This document shows, one piece after another, positions 1 to 10,189 of a stretch of DNA of 64,000 nt. This DNA is from Megaleporinus macrocephalus (lineage: Eukaryota; Chordata; Actinopteri; Characiformes; Anostomidae), in assembly GCA_021613375.1 (NCBI GenBank), contig CM038709.1:37046428-37110427 (forward strand), written 5' to 3'. A program made the position numbers and the translations under genes. Position 1 is the first letter of the stretch, and each line of letters starts with the position of its first letter. The notes below the pieces were generated by a model. That model was not told the DNA's origin. It was given only the letters and a program-made list of their open reading frames with translations, and searched no databases.

Positions 1-1165
1 ACCACACTGGGAGACTAGTGGACATTAGAAAGATCCTGGCAGCTAATCAGACAATGAAAGGCTACTTCTATAGCAAATGTTCCCGTATTAAAACATTTCA
101 ATGTAATGACATCCAACTGTCAGATCTTCTTCCTACGATTATATCTGGTTCTCACTATAAACTCAACGAAAATGTCCATTACTGGAGTCATGAACACTGG
201 AGTTGTGAATGGTTCCATGCAGACATTATAATCTTAGCAGAACATTTTTTGGTGCTATACAAAATAAAGACTCTACATAGAACCATATAGAACACATTTA
301 ATCTGAATGCAAAGAACCCTTTAATCATGCAAAGTGTTTTTAAGTATTCATGGTTCTGTATAGGACCATTTGCTTTGCTAAATAACTCTTGAAGAATGAT
401 CTTTTGAAATGTGTACTTTTGCTCCATGATCCATAGGTTCAAATACACACTGCATAAGTAATTATAGAAGTATCTAGCTGGCCACAAAACAGAAGGTTCA
501 TGGCAACAAACTTTTGATGCAAGATATTTAATTACCATCTTAAAAATAACACACTAATACCACAGTTATGTCACAAACTGAATCCCCATTAAATTTACAT
601 TACCTCACAACTTACCTTAAAGTTGTGACCATGCCAGATCATAGCTGCAATGCCATTTATTTATATTCTGTTTTTGGATTTTCTGTTTTTGTGTTTTATT
701 TTTGTTCCCTTCTCATCGTTATTGGAATCATGGAACACGTGTAGTGCAGGACATTTAAAAAATAATCAGTTGAGCAGAGCTTGTGCTTACAGTGGCTGGT
801 GAGCAGCGTTGGCGTTGTTTAAAGTCTGTTAATTAAACCCAGGCTACTCAAAGTCCCTTTCCTGCTTTATATACGCCTCCGTCTAAATGTCCCTCCAGCT
901 AATTACATTAAAAACACATCGTCCACAGAGTTGAAGAGTTGACTCTAACAGTTAATGGACAGGAGTCGACCCCCAGACATGCTGGACTGTAAGGGTCAAC
1001 TCCCCATTACATCAGTTTGTCAAAATAATGTGGATAATTGTGCATAATTTAAATGTAAATATATGATGAAAATGACAGCATTATTATTTGATCTTTTACA
1101 CATAAGCCCCTCCAGTGTTTTTACCCAGAGATGAGGTAAATATAAGAATCAGGGCTATAAATATG
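1..1165. other. Noncoding sequence with a small MITE-like remnant
   Basis: There is no supported gene. Around 230-410 the text has degenerate copies of a motif close to GGTTCTATATAGAACC, in opposite orientations. Such motifs are typical of short palindromic MITEs of fish, but I cannot place the element's ends. The remainder is AT-rich, and the two overlapping short open frames at 18-538 show no domain. A GTCGAC-bearing stretch near 940-1010 is ordinary unique sequence. Confidence 0.4.
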
Positions 1166-1399
1166 CACTGTTGCCAACTCCTCAGTGAGGAAAGTCTCTA
1201 TTGGCTGTCCTAAATGTCGCTGGAAGTCGCTAAATGACGTAATTGCCTAATTTGCATAATGGTTTGTTTGCGTGTATTTGAGGGAATAACGTTGTGGGAG
1301 AGTGAAAAGTGAACAAAACACCCTAAATATGTTATAACTACAAATGAACTCTGAATAAATGAACTTCTTCTGTGGATTCTTTTTTTGTTGCCTTTGTAT

Positions 1400-1457
1400 T
1401 AAGCCGTGTCACACTGAAGAATTTTCCTCTGGGATCAATAAAGTATCTATCTATCTA
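1400..1457 (+). mobile_element. 3' tail of a non-LTR retroelement (LINE/SINE type)
   Basis: The stretch ends in GGGATCAATAAAGTATCTAT followed by short TATC repeats, the kind of 3' terminus carried by several fish non-LTR elements. It contains an AATAAA signal. It lies inside the arms of the hAT-like element, so it either inserted there or belonged to that element's cargo. The 5' part is not recognisable, and the family is not assigned. Confidence 0.5.
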
Positions 1458-1613
1458 AGACGCTTTTATATTTACTGTTTTTTATATCTCTGTTCTTATT
1501 TCCTTTCGAAGCACTGTTCATTGTACCTCTAAGAGACTTTGTACTTGAAATGTTTAATAAAAAAAAAGGCAGGGTATTTTGTACTTTGGGAATGCGTAGT
1601 TCATTTGCAGTGT

Positions 1614-2828
1614 GGTCGTGGAGTGGTGAGGGTCTGTTCTGACTGTGAGACTGAGCACTGTGAGTGTAGTGGGTTGTGGAGTGGTGAGGGTCTGTTCTGA
1701 CTGTGAGACTGAGCACTGTGAGTGTAGTGGGTCGTGGAGTGGTGAGGGTCTGCTCTGACTGTGAGACTGAGCACTGTGAGTGTTGTGGGTCGTGGAGTGG
1801 TGAGGGTCTGTTCTGACTGTGAGACTGAGCACTGTGAGTGTAGTGATTGTGGAGTGGTGGGGGTCTGCTCTGACTGTGAGACTGAGCACTGTGAGTGTAG
1901 AGGGTCGTGGAGTGGTGAGGGTCTGTTCTGACTGTGAGACTGAGCACTGTGAGTGTAGTGGGTGGTGGAGTGGTGAGGGTCTTCGCTGACTGTGAGACTG
2001 AGCACTGTGAGTGTAGTGGGTCGTGGAGTGGTGAGGGTCTGTTCTGACTGTGAGACTGAGCACTGTGAGTGTAGTGGGTCGTGGAGTGGTGAGGGTCTGC
2101 TCTGACTGTGAGACTGAGCACTGTGAGTGTAGTGGGTCGTGGAGTGGTGAGGGTCTGCTCTGACTGTGAGACTGAGCACTGTGAGTGTAGTGATTGTGGA
2201 GTGGTGGGGGTCTGCTCTGACTGTGAGACTGAGCACTGTGAGTGTAGAGGGTCGTGGAGTGGTGAGGGTCTGTTCTGACTGTGAGACTGAGCACTGTGAG
2301 TGTAGTGGGTGGTGGAGTGGTGAGGGTCTTCGCTGACTGTGAGACTGAGCACTGTGAGTGTAGTGGGTCGTGGAGTGGTGAGGGTCTGTTCTGACTGTGA
2401 GACTGAGCACTGTGAGTGTAGTGATTGTGGAGTGGTGGGGGTCTGCTCTGACTGTGAGACTGAGCACTGTGAGTGTAGAGGGTCGTGGAGTGGTGAGGGT
2501 CTGTTCTGACTGTGAGACTGAGCACTGTGAGTGTAGTGGGTGGTGGAGTGGTGAGGGTCTTCGCTGACTGTGAGACTGAGCACTGTGAGTGTAGTGGGTC
2601 GTGGAGTGGTGAGGGTCTGTTCTGACTGTGAGACTGAGCACTGTGAGTGTAGTGGGTCGTGGAGTGGTGAGGGTCTGCTCTGACTGTGAAACTGAGCACT
2701 GTGAGTGTAGTGGGTCGTGGAGTGGTGAGGGTCTGCTCTGACTGTGAGACTGAGCACGGTGAGTGTTGTGGGTCGTGGAGTGGTGAGGGTCTGCTCTGAC
2801 TGTCAGACTGAGCACTGTGAGTGTTGTG
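1614..2828. repeat. 58-bp minisatellite, 21 units, with higher-order structure
   Basis: Twenty-one head-to-tail units begin with GGTCGTGGAGTGGTGAGGGT or a variant. Period is 58 bp, and 57 bp in three units that begin ATTGTGG. Unit starts fall at 1614 plus multiples of 58 up to 1846, then at 2193, 2424, 2655, 2713 and 2771. A four-unit block (ATTGTGG type, GGTCGTGG type, GGTGGTGG type with CTTCGC, GGTCGTGG type) occurs three times, starting at 1846, 2193 and 2424. Long open frames exist in all three minus-strand frames only because no frame of the unit contains a stop. They give the same low-complexity peptides in rotated order and are not genes. Confidence 0.97.
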
Positions 2829-3012
2829 GGACGTTGCTTGCTGAGAACAGTAACTGAAGATCATGTGCGTTCACCTCAGTCTCCAAACGTCTCCAATAAC
2901 ACCAGAAGTAATCGCTAGATTTGTTGCTAGACGCTTAAAAAAAACAGAGGGTCTGGAGAGGGTCTGAAAAGTTGTTAAATATAGTGACAAAGTCTCTAAG
3001 TTGGCAACACTG

Positions 3013-4035
3013 AAAATATCAGGTCAGATCAGAGATGAAAAATCACTGATACATAATCAATAATTTATCTATGCAACATGTTTACCTTTTTTTTAACATA
3101 ACTTATTACTGAATTGCAACTATCTATATGTAATATGTTTAGGTTCATATCACTTGTTACTCTTTATTACCAACTTATGAAGACAATAATTACTATCTTA
3201 TTATTCAATCAACACTAGAGTGTAATTTTTAGGTTAGTATAATTTCTTGCAATAATATTACCATATCATTACCCACCAATTGCTGATATTTACAGTACTG
3301 TAAAGTTCTAGGTATTAAGTAAATGTAAAAACAGACTCTGACTCATTTACATTGAAATGCCAAACGGGTTCAAGATATTAAGTGTATGGTGTTAAACTCC
3401 AGAGTGCTGTGTAATTAGATTTGTGTGATGTAAAATATTGTAGTAGTGAAGTAATATGATAATTGATAATTTCAGTGTGATTTGGCTATATTGCCTTGGA
3501 GCTACTCAACATGCCTCATGCTACTCAACATGACTATCTAGTACTTACCTGGTTAACACCTAAAACATAAAGGATTGTAAAAGATTGTGTCGTCACTCGA
3601 GTGGTGGCATTTCTCCAGGTTTACACCAAATTACTTCAGAACAAGACCACTTACTGTGCATTGTGGAGTAAACTAAAGTCACCTGAGGGACATTAAGTAT
3701 GCACCTGGTGTGAGTCTAAACCCAATAACCCTGTGAAACTATGTGCTGTAAAGCATGTGCCATGATATCCACTCAAAGCCTGCATTACACTCATTATTCT
3801 GAATTGCAAACCCATTACCATCACACTCGGGACTCCCATGAAGGTTCCATGTCACCTTGTCATAGACATAAAAGAATAGTCTATGCCCAACGGCCAGTGG
3901 AAGCGTCATTAGTATTGTCATTAGCGGTGTCCGTGGTAAATGTCATTAGCACAGCTGGCCAATGTTATTATGATACAGTGGCCTTAAACGCTCAAATACA
4001 TGGAGCCTCAAATTATTTACTTATACAATGATTAT
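3013..4035. other. AT-rich unique sequence, no gene seen
   Basis: The sequence is mostly AT-rich with no tandem structure. A 96-codon open frame at 3741-4031 (+) overlaps a 60-codon frame on the other strand. Neither shows a domain, signal peptide or splice context that I recognise. I see nothing else to annotate. Confidence 0.5.
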
Positions 4036-4745
4036 GACAACATGCAAATATTGCATGTAGAAGGGTTCTGGAGTGGCAACAGATGATCTGTGGGACTGCG
4101 TCTTCAAGGTGACTCCCAGCTCTGAACCGTGGAGAGATATTAGCAAGGATCCACACGACGTTGCTCTTGCTCATAATGCGTTTACTATCTGTGTAATTGC
4201 AGCGCCGCCACCATTAATACAGTATCGATTTTGCACTTATCTTGCCCGGACAGCATCACACGGCTGAGAACGTGGTATATTACAGCAGAAATTACAGCGA
4301 TTTTTAACAGCGTATGATCTGCCATCGTGGCTCGGTGGCCTCTCCTCTTCCGCTAAGGGGTTATCGCGCCTCTGGATATTGGCTGACCAAGCGCCGATGG
4401 GGCGTCTGAGGTCCTTGGGCGAAGTCTGAGGAGATGAAATGTCAGGAGAGGGCGTTATATTTCATGTCCAGACGGCCGGCCGGTGAATTAAGCACGCTTC
4501 CGACGTCCGTCAGCCGGGCACTCAGCTGTGGCCCATTGCCTGCGTTAAACTGAGGGTGAAAACAGCCACTAAACGCCTCGCTACACCCCACCCCCCCCAC
4601 CCTAGCTCACTCTCATTCTCTCTCCTAGGCCTGTCGTTTATTATTAAACACACCGAGCGTCCCTCGAAAAGCATTCGGAAAGAAAATGGACAGGCGCGAG
4701 TGCACTCAGAAAACATAGCGGAGGTCTCTAGAGGTGTTAGGATGT
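4036..4745. promoter_or_regulatory. Candidate conserved noncoding block, GC-richer and CpG-bearing
   Basis: This block is clearly richer in G, C and CpG than its flanks (for example the GCCGGCCGG run near 4475 and many CG dinucleotides from 4140 to 4510). It has no tandem or transposon structure and no long open frame. That texture suits a regulatory element or an unmethylated CpG patch. It could also hold an untranslated or first exon, but I see no supporting open frame. The assignment is inference from composition only. Confidence 0.4.
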
Positions 4746-4839
4746 CTTCGTGACGGAACGTATACTGATAATTCTCGGTTTTGTCAAAATAGTACACTTA
4801 GCTGTGAACCTTTTAGTTCTGTCTGCAGTTTCAAAGATG

Positions 4840-5110
4840 CATATAAAAAACAGACATTAAGCCCAAGTCCTTTTCTCAGTGAGGAGCTTCTTGAACAGAT
4901 AAACATCCTTTCAGACCCATAGCATTAAGTTGTCTACCCACAGTGGAGGAATGGACAAAACCACCCGCGGATGTTTTCAGATGGGACGCAAGAGTGGAGC
5001 TTGATGTTCTCCTCTCTCTTAAAGATGAAAGCCTTGAGTGCTTTTTATCAAGTCCTCCAGGTGGGTGTTAGGAACACGATTTTCTTTGTAGGTTCTTCTC
5101 TATTATGAAA
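4840..5110 (+). repeat. Interspersed repeat family B, copy 1
   Basis: The part 4869-5040 aligns at high similarity with the reverse complement of 62145-62312. Shared landmarks are CTCAGTGAGGAGCTTCTTGA, GGATGTTTTCAGAT and GATGTTCTCCTCTCTC. The end of this copy (AAGTCCTCCAGGTGGGTGTT) is matched by a fragment at 24912-24940, so three pieces of one family are in the window. It looks like part of a longer DNA element, but I see no intact transposase here and do not name the family. Confidence 0.75.
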
Positions 5111-5837
5111 GTGTATTATCTTATATGTAATCTCCTTGGAAATATGGAATAAATGAATAAATTCAACCTAATAGCTGCTTTGAGTCGAAAATTATGCTTC
5201 AGAGCTGTTTCTAACCTTCTCCAACCAACCAAGCAACACTAAACATCTGTAAAAAACTTACTACAGCTACTCATTATTATTCACATGGCGTCCTGGAATC
5301 TCTCGATGAATACATTGATCACTACTACTTCAATGCTGTCATCATTAATAAGGACCAAAAAGAAGATACAACCAAAAGAAAACAACTCCGAACACCTACT
5401 GGCAAATGACCCCGTTCACCCAGCACACCTGGAGACCATGCTGCATGGAGGTCAGCCATACCCTGCTCTCTATCAACAGCAAACTATCAGCACTAGATGC
5501 CAGAATATCCCTGGTTGAAATGTTACATAAAGAATTCTGGACATACAAGTATGTAGTATGCTTATTTACACAGGCATCAAAGTGTGCAAAATGGGATCGA
5601 GCTGGCATTATGTTTATCATTTTTTTTTTATATTTCATTATTTTTAGGTGAAAAAAGCTAAAAAAAAAATTGGTCTGCATATACTATGGAGCTGGGGGGA
5701 CGTGAGTGCCGGGCAGGAGGGAAGAGTGGGAGGAGAATGACAGACAGGTTTTTTTTAGGATTGATATTTATGTACCGTGTATGTATATAAAGGCAAAAGT
5801 AAACGTATTCAGAAGGGGCAAAACCGCCAGTAAAAAT
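5111..5837. other. Unique AT-rich sequence, no gene seen
   Basis: There are short overlapping open frames at 5285-5680 on both strands, without recognisable domains. The stretch 5615-5680 is rich in T and A homopolymer runs. Nothing else is supportable. Confidence 0.4.
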
Positions 5838-5845
5838 GTTCATAT

Positions 5846-7101
5846 CAGACATGGGACCAAGTCACTAAGTTGCAAGTAACAAGTAAGTCTCAAGTCTCAA
5901 GTCAAGTCCCAAGTTAATTCGAGCAAGTCTTGAGTCAAGTCTCAAGTCTTAAACTTCGAGTCAAGTCACCAGATGTAACGTCATTTCAGTATTTAACACA
6001 ATTGATGCACTTGTAGTATATTAAACTGACATTAATATAAAATCAATGTTTTAAAGTTTGTATTATAACAAAAATAACTTGCATATGAAATTAAATGATT
6101 TCAAGCAATTCTAATCACTAATCACCTCATTACCAGCCCATTACCGAGTTAAAATAGGTGTTGAAGCAGGAAAAACACTAAAACGTGAGGCAGTGGGCCT
6201 CGAAGGCCAAGGCTGAGAAACACTGCACTGTATAAAGTATTAGTACACATTACACCTACAGGAATTTTAATAACATCACAATCTAAACCCATAAGCATTA
6301 ATATCTGGACTGGGTCTTTCAGTTCTAACAGCATGTGTGAATCTGCAGTAGGTCTGCATGGACTGATCAGTGTTTGTACTGTCCTGCACTACTTGAACAC
6401 TTCCTGTCTGAGATGCTGTGCTTCCTAAATGCTTTTATGTTTCAGTAAAGTTTACAGTGGTCGGTGGAATATCTAGGAGGGATGAACAGAGGGAGAGAGC
6501 TTTGTTCACATTAGCTGTTGTTTATAATTATGTCACTAAGTTTGCTGTCTTGTTAGCCAGTTAGCTAGCTAACTGCTATATGTGAAACATACATAGCAGA
6601 GACTTACTGTTCTTTGTGCCTCAAAAGTCAAACAGTTTGAAGTGGTTTCAGCTTCATCTGTGATCTTGACTCTACATGTCCTGCATTTTGCAGTTCTTTT
6701 TTATTTACTACAGCATAATCTCTGTAGTTGAACAGGATTATTTTCAGGAGCATGTTGCTCCTCATCTCCTGACAAATTCAACACTGGCGCCCCCCCCTTC
6801 CAGTAATTGGCTGCAGAACTTCACTTATTGCTAGGTTACAGCTAAACTGAGGGGCGCAGCTCAGCTGCCTAGCGTTACAGCACCATTTAATACAAAATGA
6901 TCCAGTTATGTGATTCAGTTTTCCTTATTTATTATGTTAAAATAGGGTGGCAAGTCTTTTCAAGTCTTAAAGCTCAAGTCCGATTCCAAGTCAGTAAAGG
7001 TAAAGTCTAAGTCAAGTCGCAAGTCTTTAGTGATGTTGTCAAATCAAGTCACAAGTCATCAGTTTAGGTATCAAGTCATGTGACTCGAGTCCACACGTCT
7101 G
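5846..7101. mobile_element. Nonautonomous hAT element with perfect 8-bp target duplication
   Basis: The element starts CAGACATGGGACC and ends CCACACGTCTG, an imperfect inverted pair with the CAG...CTG termini of hAT elements. It is flanked on both sides by the identical octamer GTTCATAT (5838-5845 and 7102-7109), which is strong direct evidence of transposition by an hAT transposase. Both subterminal regions (about 5860-5975 and 6950-7090) are packed with AAGTC or CAAGTC motifs, roughly ten per side, probably transposase binding sites. The 1-kb interior has no transposase frame, so it depended on a helper. The identical target duplication suggests a fairly young insertion. Confidence 0.9.
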
Positions 7102-7249
7102 GTTCATATTGTTCAATATCTACAAACCAAGCAACACAAAAACACTCATTTCATTTTGCACCTCAGAGCCATTTTAGATTGCTATGAATCCAACTGCTGT
7201 ATTAATTTGTTCGCAAATTTTTTTCAAACACTCACTTGTGCACAAACTA

Positions 7250-7770
7250 ATACGGAGCTAAGGTTGAAGGGACCCAGAAATGTTGCCCACATGCTAATAT
7301 ATGATGAAATGGCACGCCATTATTAAAGTTCGAGGTCATTTGACAGTGCCCTTGTGGTGCCGTCTTAAATGGAACACACTAAACCCATGCAGCACCCCGG
7401 CCCCCCGCCCCACACCTTCCCATTCAGCGTAAGCAGAGCAGAACCTCAGCGAACGGCAAGAGGAGGCACTTGACAGTCCCACTAGATGAAGCCATTGCTA
7501 ATGACTATAATGGAAATAGATGATAGCCTTTGGGGGGAGGGGGGGGCTCGGATTCTAATAAAGCTCTAACCATCCACGCAAATGTTCAGGCACAGTTAAT
7601 CAACACATTTTAATTAGGTGCATTTTTCATTGCCATGCCGCTGCCTGGCTCTCGAGAGCCGGAGAAAGGGGCAAGAGTCCTCCCGCTGCGTTACTGCGTG
7701 CAGAAATGTGACAGAGATATGCCGGATTTGCAGAAGAGAGGGTCCATTCACACATCAGTCTGAAAGACGC
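7250..7770. promoter_or_regulatory. Candidate conserved noncoding element
   Basis: Unique, balanced-composition sequence without stop-free frames or repeats. It contains homeodomain-type cores (AATTAG near 7612, TTAATCAAC near 7595) and GC-rich stretches next to AT-rich ones, a mosaic common in vertebrate enhancers. A poly-G tract lies near 7530-7545. There is no coding evidence. Function is inferred from texture only. Confidence 0.4.
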
Positions 7771-7899
7771 TTCAATTGAGCTCCCTTGAGAAAAGACAGC
7801 CTAAATGTTTTGCGGTGCCAATTACAGTAGATCCATATAGGGCCTTTCTAAAGAGAAAATATTGAGCAGTCAGTTATTTACTACTGTGGAGATGAGAGG

Positions 7900-8337
7900 T
7901 CCCACTTTCAGAGTGTCCAGACAATGGCCTCTTGTGAAACTGTGAAAACGCCCACTGTAAATCCATCAGCTATTGGTATGAGGCTGTCTTACAGGCAGGA
8001 GTTGCTGGGTGCCTATATACTACAGAGGTTTTTACGGGCTTTTATTTACCCCCCTTCAGCTCCACAACCAGCCTTTTTTACTATCGCCATTTTCTATCAA
8101 ACCGGGAAGAAGCAGCCCCTGTATTTCTCGCAGCTGCCAATGTGACTGCAGAAACGATCCTATCAGAAAATTGGTGCTCGAGGGAGCTAGTGTCAAGGCC
8201 AGAGGACGTTGGCCAGGCCATCCTTGTGCTAGGACAGGCGTGGCGTAGCGATTTTTACACCCTTGTGAAAAAACATGGCATGTGTGCTGCCATGGACACT
8301 CTGCCAATATTCCTCTGCCTGATTCATCAGCTGTTTT
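7900..8337. promoter_or_regulatory. Candidate conserved noncoding block
   Basis: Unique sequence of balanced composition. A 104-codon open frame, 8142-8456 (+), runs into the duplicated segment that follows. Overlapping frames exist on the minus strand (8056-8340) and in another plus frame (8009-8248), so openness is not specific. No domain is recognised and no splice logic is evident. It is better treated as noncoding until an RNA or a homologue is shown. Confidence 0.35.
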
Positions 8338-8730
8338 CAAAGGGGTTTAGGACTTCAGAAGACCGCGATGACCAAGGCACAAGCTTGATTATGTGGTCCC
8401 TGAATCCATTGTTGTTGTTTATTCGGAGGAATGCTCTGGATTACTGTCGTAGGTGAGGAGCCGGGCAGACAGATGCTAATGTAAAATCTCCGGTATTGGT
8501 ATTGGAATTTTTTACACTCACAGTAACTTGTACACAAACTAATAAGCAACGAAGGTTTGAGGGTTCTCAAAGGGGTTTCGGACATCAGATGACTGCAATG
8601 ACCATTGCACAAGCTTTATTATGTGGTCAGTGAATCCATTTTTGGTGTGTATTTCGAGAAATTCTCTGGACTATTGTCTTATGCGATAGGCAGGGCATGT
8701 TAAGGTAAAATCTCTGATATTGGTATTAGG
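8338..8730. repeat. Diverged local tandem duplication (8338-8505 and 8568-8730)
   Basis: Both segments start with CAAAGGGGTTT and share, in order, GACTTCAGAAGAC/GACATCAGATGAC-like text, CACAAGCTT, ATTATGTGGTC, TGAATCCATT and GTAAAATCTC followed by GGTATT. The offset is 230 bp. Differences are scattered and not obviously in third codon positions, and the open frame that crosses the first copy is not kept in the second. This looks like an old local duplication of noncoding sequence. Confidence 0.8.
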
Positions 8731-9305
8731 ACAGGCATTGTTTTATAGATAAGTAAAGAACAGCCGTCTGATTTCTCAGTCATTCCTCCTGTTAGGAAGA
8801 GTTGCTCCATGAAAGAAGTGCTCAATACTTTATTCCAATTTGCTTCCAAGTGCCTTCCTCAACGAACTCCCTTTAGAGGCAAATGCCATTCCACTTTGCA
8901 CTGGTTAGATCTAGTGTTAGATCACTACCTAGTCTGAAGAGGCAGCTGCCATTACTCATCCAACAGAGAAAAGCTGCTGATGTTTTTTTTTATTACTAAA
9001 AATAAAACGTTTTCATGTTTTTTTCTTCCTCTATGTACTAGGACTTGCACAACTTCAGACGTTGATGTTAATGTGATGAAAGTCATGTCAACGACCTTAA
9101 CGGATGGCGTCTTAAATAAACCATAGGATAAGAGAACAAGCAACTTTAGAAATCAGTGATGAAGCTAAAATCAACAGGTCAGTACAACGTAACGGGCCCC
9201 ATATTGCTTTATTGCTCTTCTTTAGAAAACCAGAGATATGGACCCTAAAATTACAAGGCTCCCCACTTCATCTTTTCTGAGGCGTTATAGTCATAATCAC
9301 ATGAT
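8731..9305. other. Unique noncoding sequence, nothing recognised
   Basis: There is no repeat with a second copy here and no open frame with a domain. A poly-T stretch lies near 8980-9020 and 9018-9030. Confidence 0.4.
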
Positions 9306-9315
9306 CAGTGACAAA

Positions 9316-9885
9316 AGTTGGGAGTAACACATTACAAAGTACAATTAAAACAGCATTACAAAATGGAAGGCATTACTGTAATTACGTCTGTAACACAGTA
9401 ATGTAACATGTCACTGTTCCTAAAGCCAGCACTCACTTTAGTTACTAACCCTGTCATTACACTGGCAGCGACAAACCAGCCCGAGGTCATTCGTTTTCAA
9501 TCACCACTGGTGATTTCCCGCAACAGGAGGCAGTGCAAACACTGGCGACACGATGAAGCCGAGCGTTGTTTAACTTGTATGTAAATTAGGAGCAAAGCGT
9601 TGCAGTGATTACCAATAAGAGTTCAGCATTGAGCAGGGTGGTTTGCACTTTATCCCCCTCACTTTGAAACGGGATGCGAAGAGATGGCGATTGCAAAGAC
9701 TAAGCAGTGCCAACATTTTTAGCCATATCTAAGGTTTAATGCTAAATTTGGGGGGAGGAGTAAATAAAGCAAAAGTAACGCAATACCTTTTTAATAAGTT
9801 ATGAGTTATGTGTAATTACCTCATTTTGAGTAATTACCTCAGACATAGTAATTAGTCAACATCAAGCTGGAAGCGTCATTGCTAA
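9316..9885. mobile_element. Decayed DNA transposon with TAACNNATTAC-type ends
   Basis: The left side has GTTGGGAGTAACACATTAC and repeated near-copies of CATTAC and GTAATTAC. The right side (about 9770-9860) has AGTAACGCAATACC followed by AATAAGTTATGAG and two GTAATTACCTCA units. These are inverted versions of the left text and resemble a DNA element widespread in fish. The interior (9420-9720) is GC-richer and has no transposase frame. Exact ends and target duplication are not resolved. Confidence 0.55.
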
Positions 9886-10189
9886 GCAGGGAAGCTGACA
9901 AGTGTACCACGTACTGCAAAGTTTTTGCTCTAATTAATGTACCCTTAACACTAATTTAGTTCAAATTCTTCTCGTTTTGCCTTTTCCTTCCCTGCAAATA
10001 TCTGTTATCATTAACTCAAATTGTAAAATTACTCAGTATGCATGTCTCTAAATTATAGATGTTACACCAACTTCACATGCTTAGCTGAAGTAGAGGAACA
10101 TTTAAAGTATTGAAAAGCCTTTAGAACTATAAAACTGGTGCCTCAACTGTCTAAAGAGATCTTATACAACATTACCTCTCTGCTTTGCA

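Larger units (their letters stand above)
1166..3012. mobile_element. Nonautonomous hAT-like DNA transposon carrying a minisatellite
   Basis: The left end reads CACTGTTGCCAACT and the right end is its inverse, AGTTGGCAACACTG, with one mismatch: a 14-bp terminal inverted repeat with the CA.TG termini of hAT elements. The 8-bp flanks are TAAATATG on the left and AAAATATC on the right, identical at the six central positions, which fits an aged 8-bp target duplication. No transposase is encoded. The left arm (1166-1300) and right arm (2845-3012) bracket a LINE-type 3' tail and a 21-unit minisatellite, so most of the length is secondary cargo or expansion. The hAT assignment rests on termini and target-site length only. 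An unrelated superfamily with similar ends is possible. Confidence 0.65.

Noticed and set aside
1447..2864. Three long minus-strand open frames (404-436 codons) rich in Ser, His, Thr and Leu
   Set aside because: They cover a 58-bp minisatellite. The period is not a multiple of three, and the three frames show the same peptides in rotated order, so they are repeat artefacts.
3741..4031. 96-codon plus-strand open frame
   Set aside because: No domain, an opposed minus-strand frame overlaps it, and no promoter or splice context is visible.
8142..8456. 104-codon plus-strand open frame as a small gene
   Set aside because: Frames on the other strand and in another plus frame are equally open. It crosses a diverged duplication whose second copy does not keep the frame. 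No domain is recognised.
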